DNA of 64,000 nt from Actinostola sp. cb2023 (taxonomy: Eukaryota; Cnidaria; Anthozoa; Actiniaria; Actinostolidae): the NCBI GenBank assembly GCA_033675265.1, contig JAUJYZ010001076.1:124001-188000 (forward strand), given 5' to 3'. The notes beneath the pieces are model-generated. The model was given only the letters and a program-made list of their open reading frames with translations, made no database searches and had not been told where the DNA came from. A program made the position numbers and the translations under genes. Below, piece by piece: positions 63,445 to 64,000 of this stretch (position 1 is the stretch's first letter; each line of letters opens with the position of its first letter).

Positions 63445-64000
63445 ATATTTATTGAGAGATCCTTGATCGCGGTCAGCTAGACTAAGTTTCTTCGGCTCGG
63501 CCGAACGAAACTTGAAAGAAAAGTTCTAACCATCAACATGTACTTTGGAGGAGAAAGGAGACGTTGTTCAGTCAGGCTCGCCTTGGAGCACGATGTAACT
63601 GGGAAGGTCACCCCATCAGATGTGGTAAAGTTTTTGCACACAGAAGGACAATGTGAAGAGGGAGCGATCAAATGCGTGCAGACGGACAAGGACGGATCGG
63701 TGATTGTGACTTTCGAAAGTCCAGGTTACATGGAACAAATACTGAAGTTCGGGACGATAACGATGAATGGATTCCCTGTGGTTGTAACAAGTTTTGATGC
63801 GAGAAAGAAATACGTGAAAGTCTACTACCTACCATATGAGGTGCACAATCGAGATCTGGTGGGAGAATTGTCGAAATACGGCCATGTGTACAATGTACGC
63901 AGGGATACCATGGTCAACTACCCCGAGATCGAGACGGGAGTAGGGACGGTGACGATGGCGCTGGATGACAACATACCAAGTTTCTTGAAGGTGGTGGGTT
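63445..64000 (+). mobile_element. Element E: lineage-1 LINE, 5' end only
   Basis: It is the same subfamily as element 4: leader GATATTTATTGAGAGATCC, hairpin at 63486-63511, then ORF1. It runs off the window edge. Its U2 junction shows the true 5' end of the element 4 subfamily. Confidence 0.9.
63538..64000 (+). CDS. LINE ORF1 protein, element E, partial (first 154 codons)
   Basis: Starts MYFGGERRRCSVRLALEHD and is open to the window end, with the RRM-like region (VKVYYLPYEVHNRDL, KYGHVYNVRRDT). It lacks the 4-base loss and the stop seen in element 4, so it is the better-preserved copy. The CCHC knuckles should lie just beyond 64000. Confidence 0.9.
   Translation, partial: MYFGGERRRCSVRLALEHDVTGKVTPSDVVKFLHTEGQCEEGAIKCVQTDKDGSVIVTFESPGYMEQILKFGTITMNGFPVVVTSFDARKKYVKVYYLPYEVHNRDLVGELSKYGHVYNVRRDTMVNYPEIETGVGTVTMALDDNIPSFLKVVG

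Overview
This window is animal nuclear DNA made almost entirely of nested transposable elements that accumulated in and around snRNA genes. The evidence for an animal genome is the U2 and U1 snRNA sequence, Tx1/L1-type LINEs, a Tigger transposon, a Polinton and intron-containing transposases. The mix is most like a cnidarian or another early-branching animal, but that is inference. I see no ordinary host protein gene.

Layout. (a) 1-14040: the upstream region and 5' part of a U2 gene, interrupted after the bases ATCTGTT by a full-length but frameshifted two-ORF LINE (element 1). The rest of the U2 gene follows, then the first 70 nt of a U1 gene. Two LINE copies of the same family sit next to U1 (elements 2 and 3). 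A U2-type copy (element 4) comes next and holds a tyrosine-recombinase element, which itself holds a TTAA-flanked DNA element. (b) 14041-22729: non-coding DNA and a complete 4.8-kb Tigger/pogo transposon with an intact transposase and a second, antisense ORF. (c) 22730-37262: a second LINE lineage (element A) broken by two DNA elements, a Crypton-like recombinase pseudogene with introns, a 5'-truncated L1-like LINE, and a Harbinger-like fragment. (d) 37263-57486: a second U2 upstream copy and U2 5' fragment, then three LINEs stacked head to tail at the U2 site. These are element B (lineage 2, split by a 6.7-kb TTAA-flanked, Sola-like transposon), element C (lineage 1, with an intact 1130-codon ORF2) and element D (with a U1-derived leader). 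(e) 57487-62542: a truncated Polinton inserted in element D, itself split by a 1.06-kb foldback element. (f) 62543-64000: a third U2 upstream copy, a U2 5' fragment and the start of element E.

How it fits together. Lineage 1 and element B both sit at the U2 site. This matches the known behaviour of Keno-type elements of the Tx1 clade. Each LINE has an ORF1 (RRM-like region plus CCHC knuckles) and an ORF2 (APE-type endonuclease, reverse transcriptase, C-terminal CCHC). Because an insertion recreates ATCTG(TT), later copies landed beside earlier ones.

The most notable signals are three. First, U1 5' sequence serves as the flank or leader of three lineage-1 copies, which suggests a U1-associated offshoot of a U2-targeting LINE. 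Second, six tandem hairpins with compensatory changes lie in the 3' region of element B. Third, a hairpin 5' leader is swapped for U1 sequence in element D. All reading is by eye; no searches or alignments were run.
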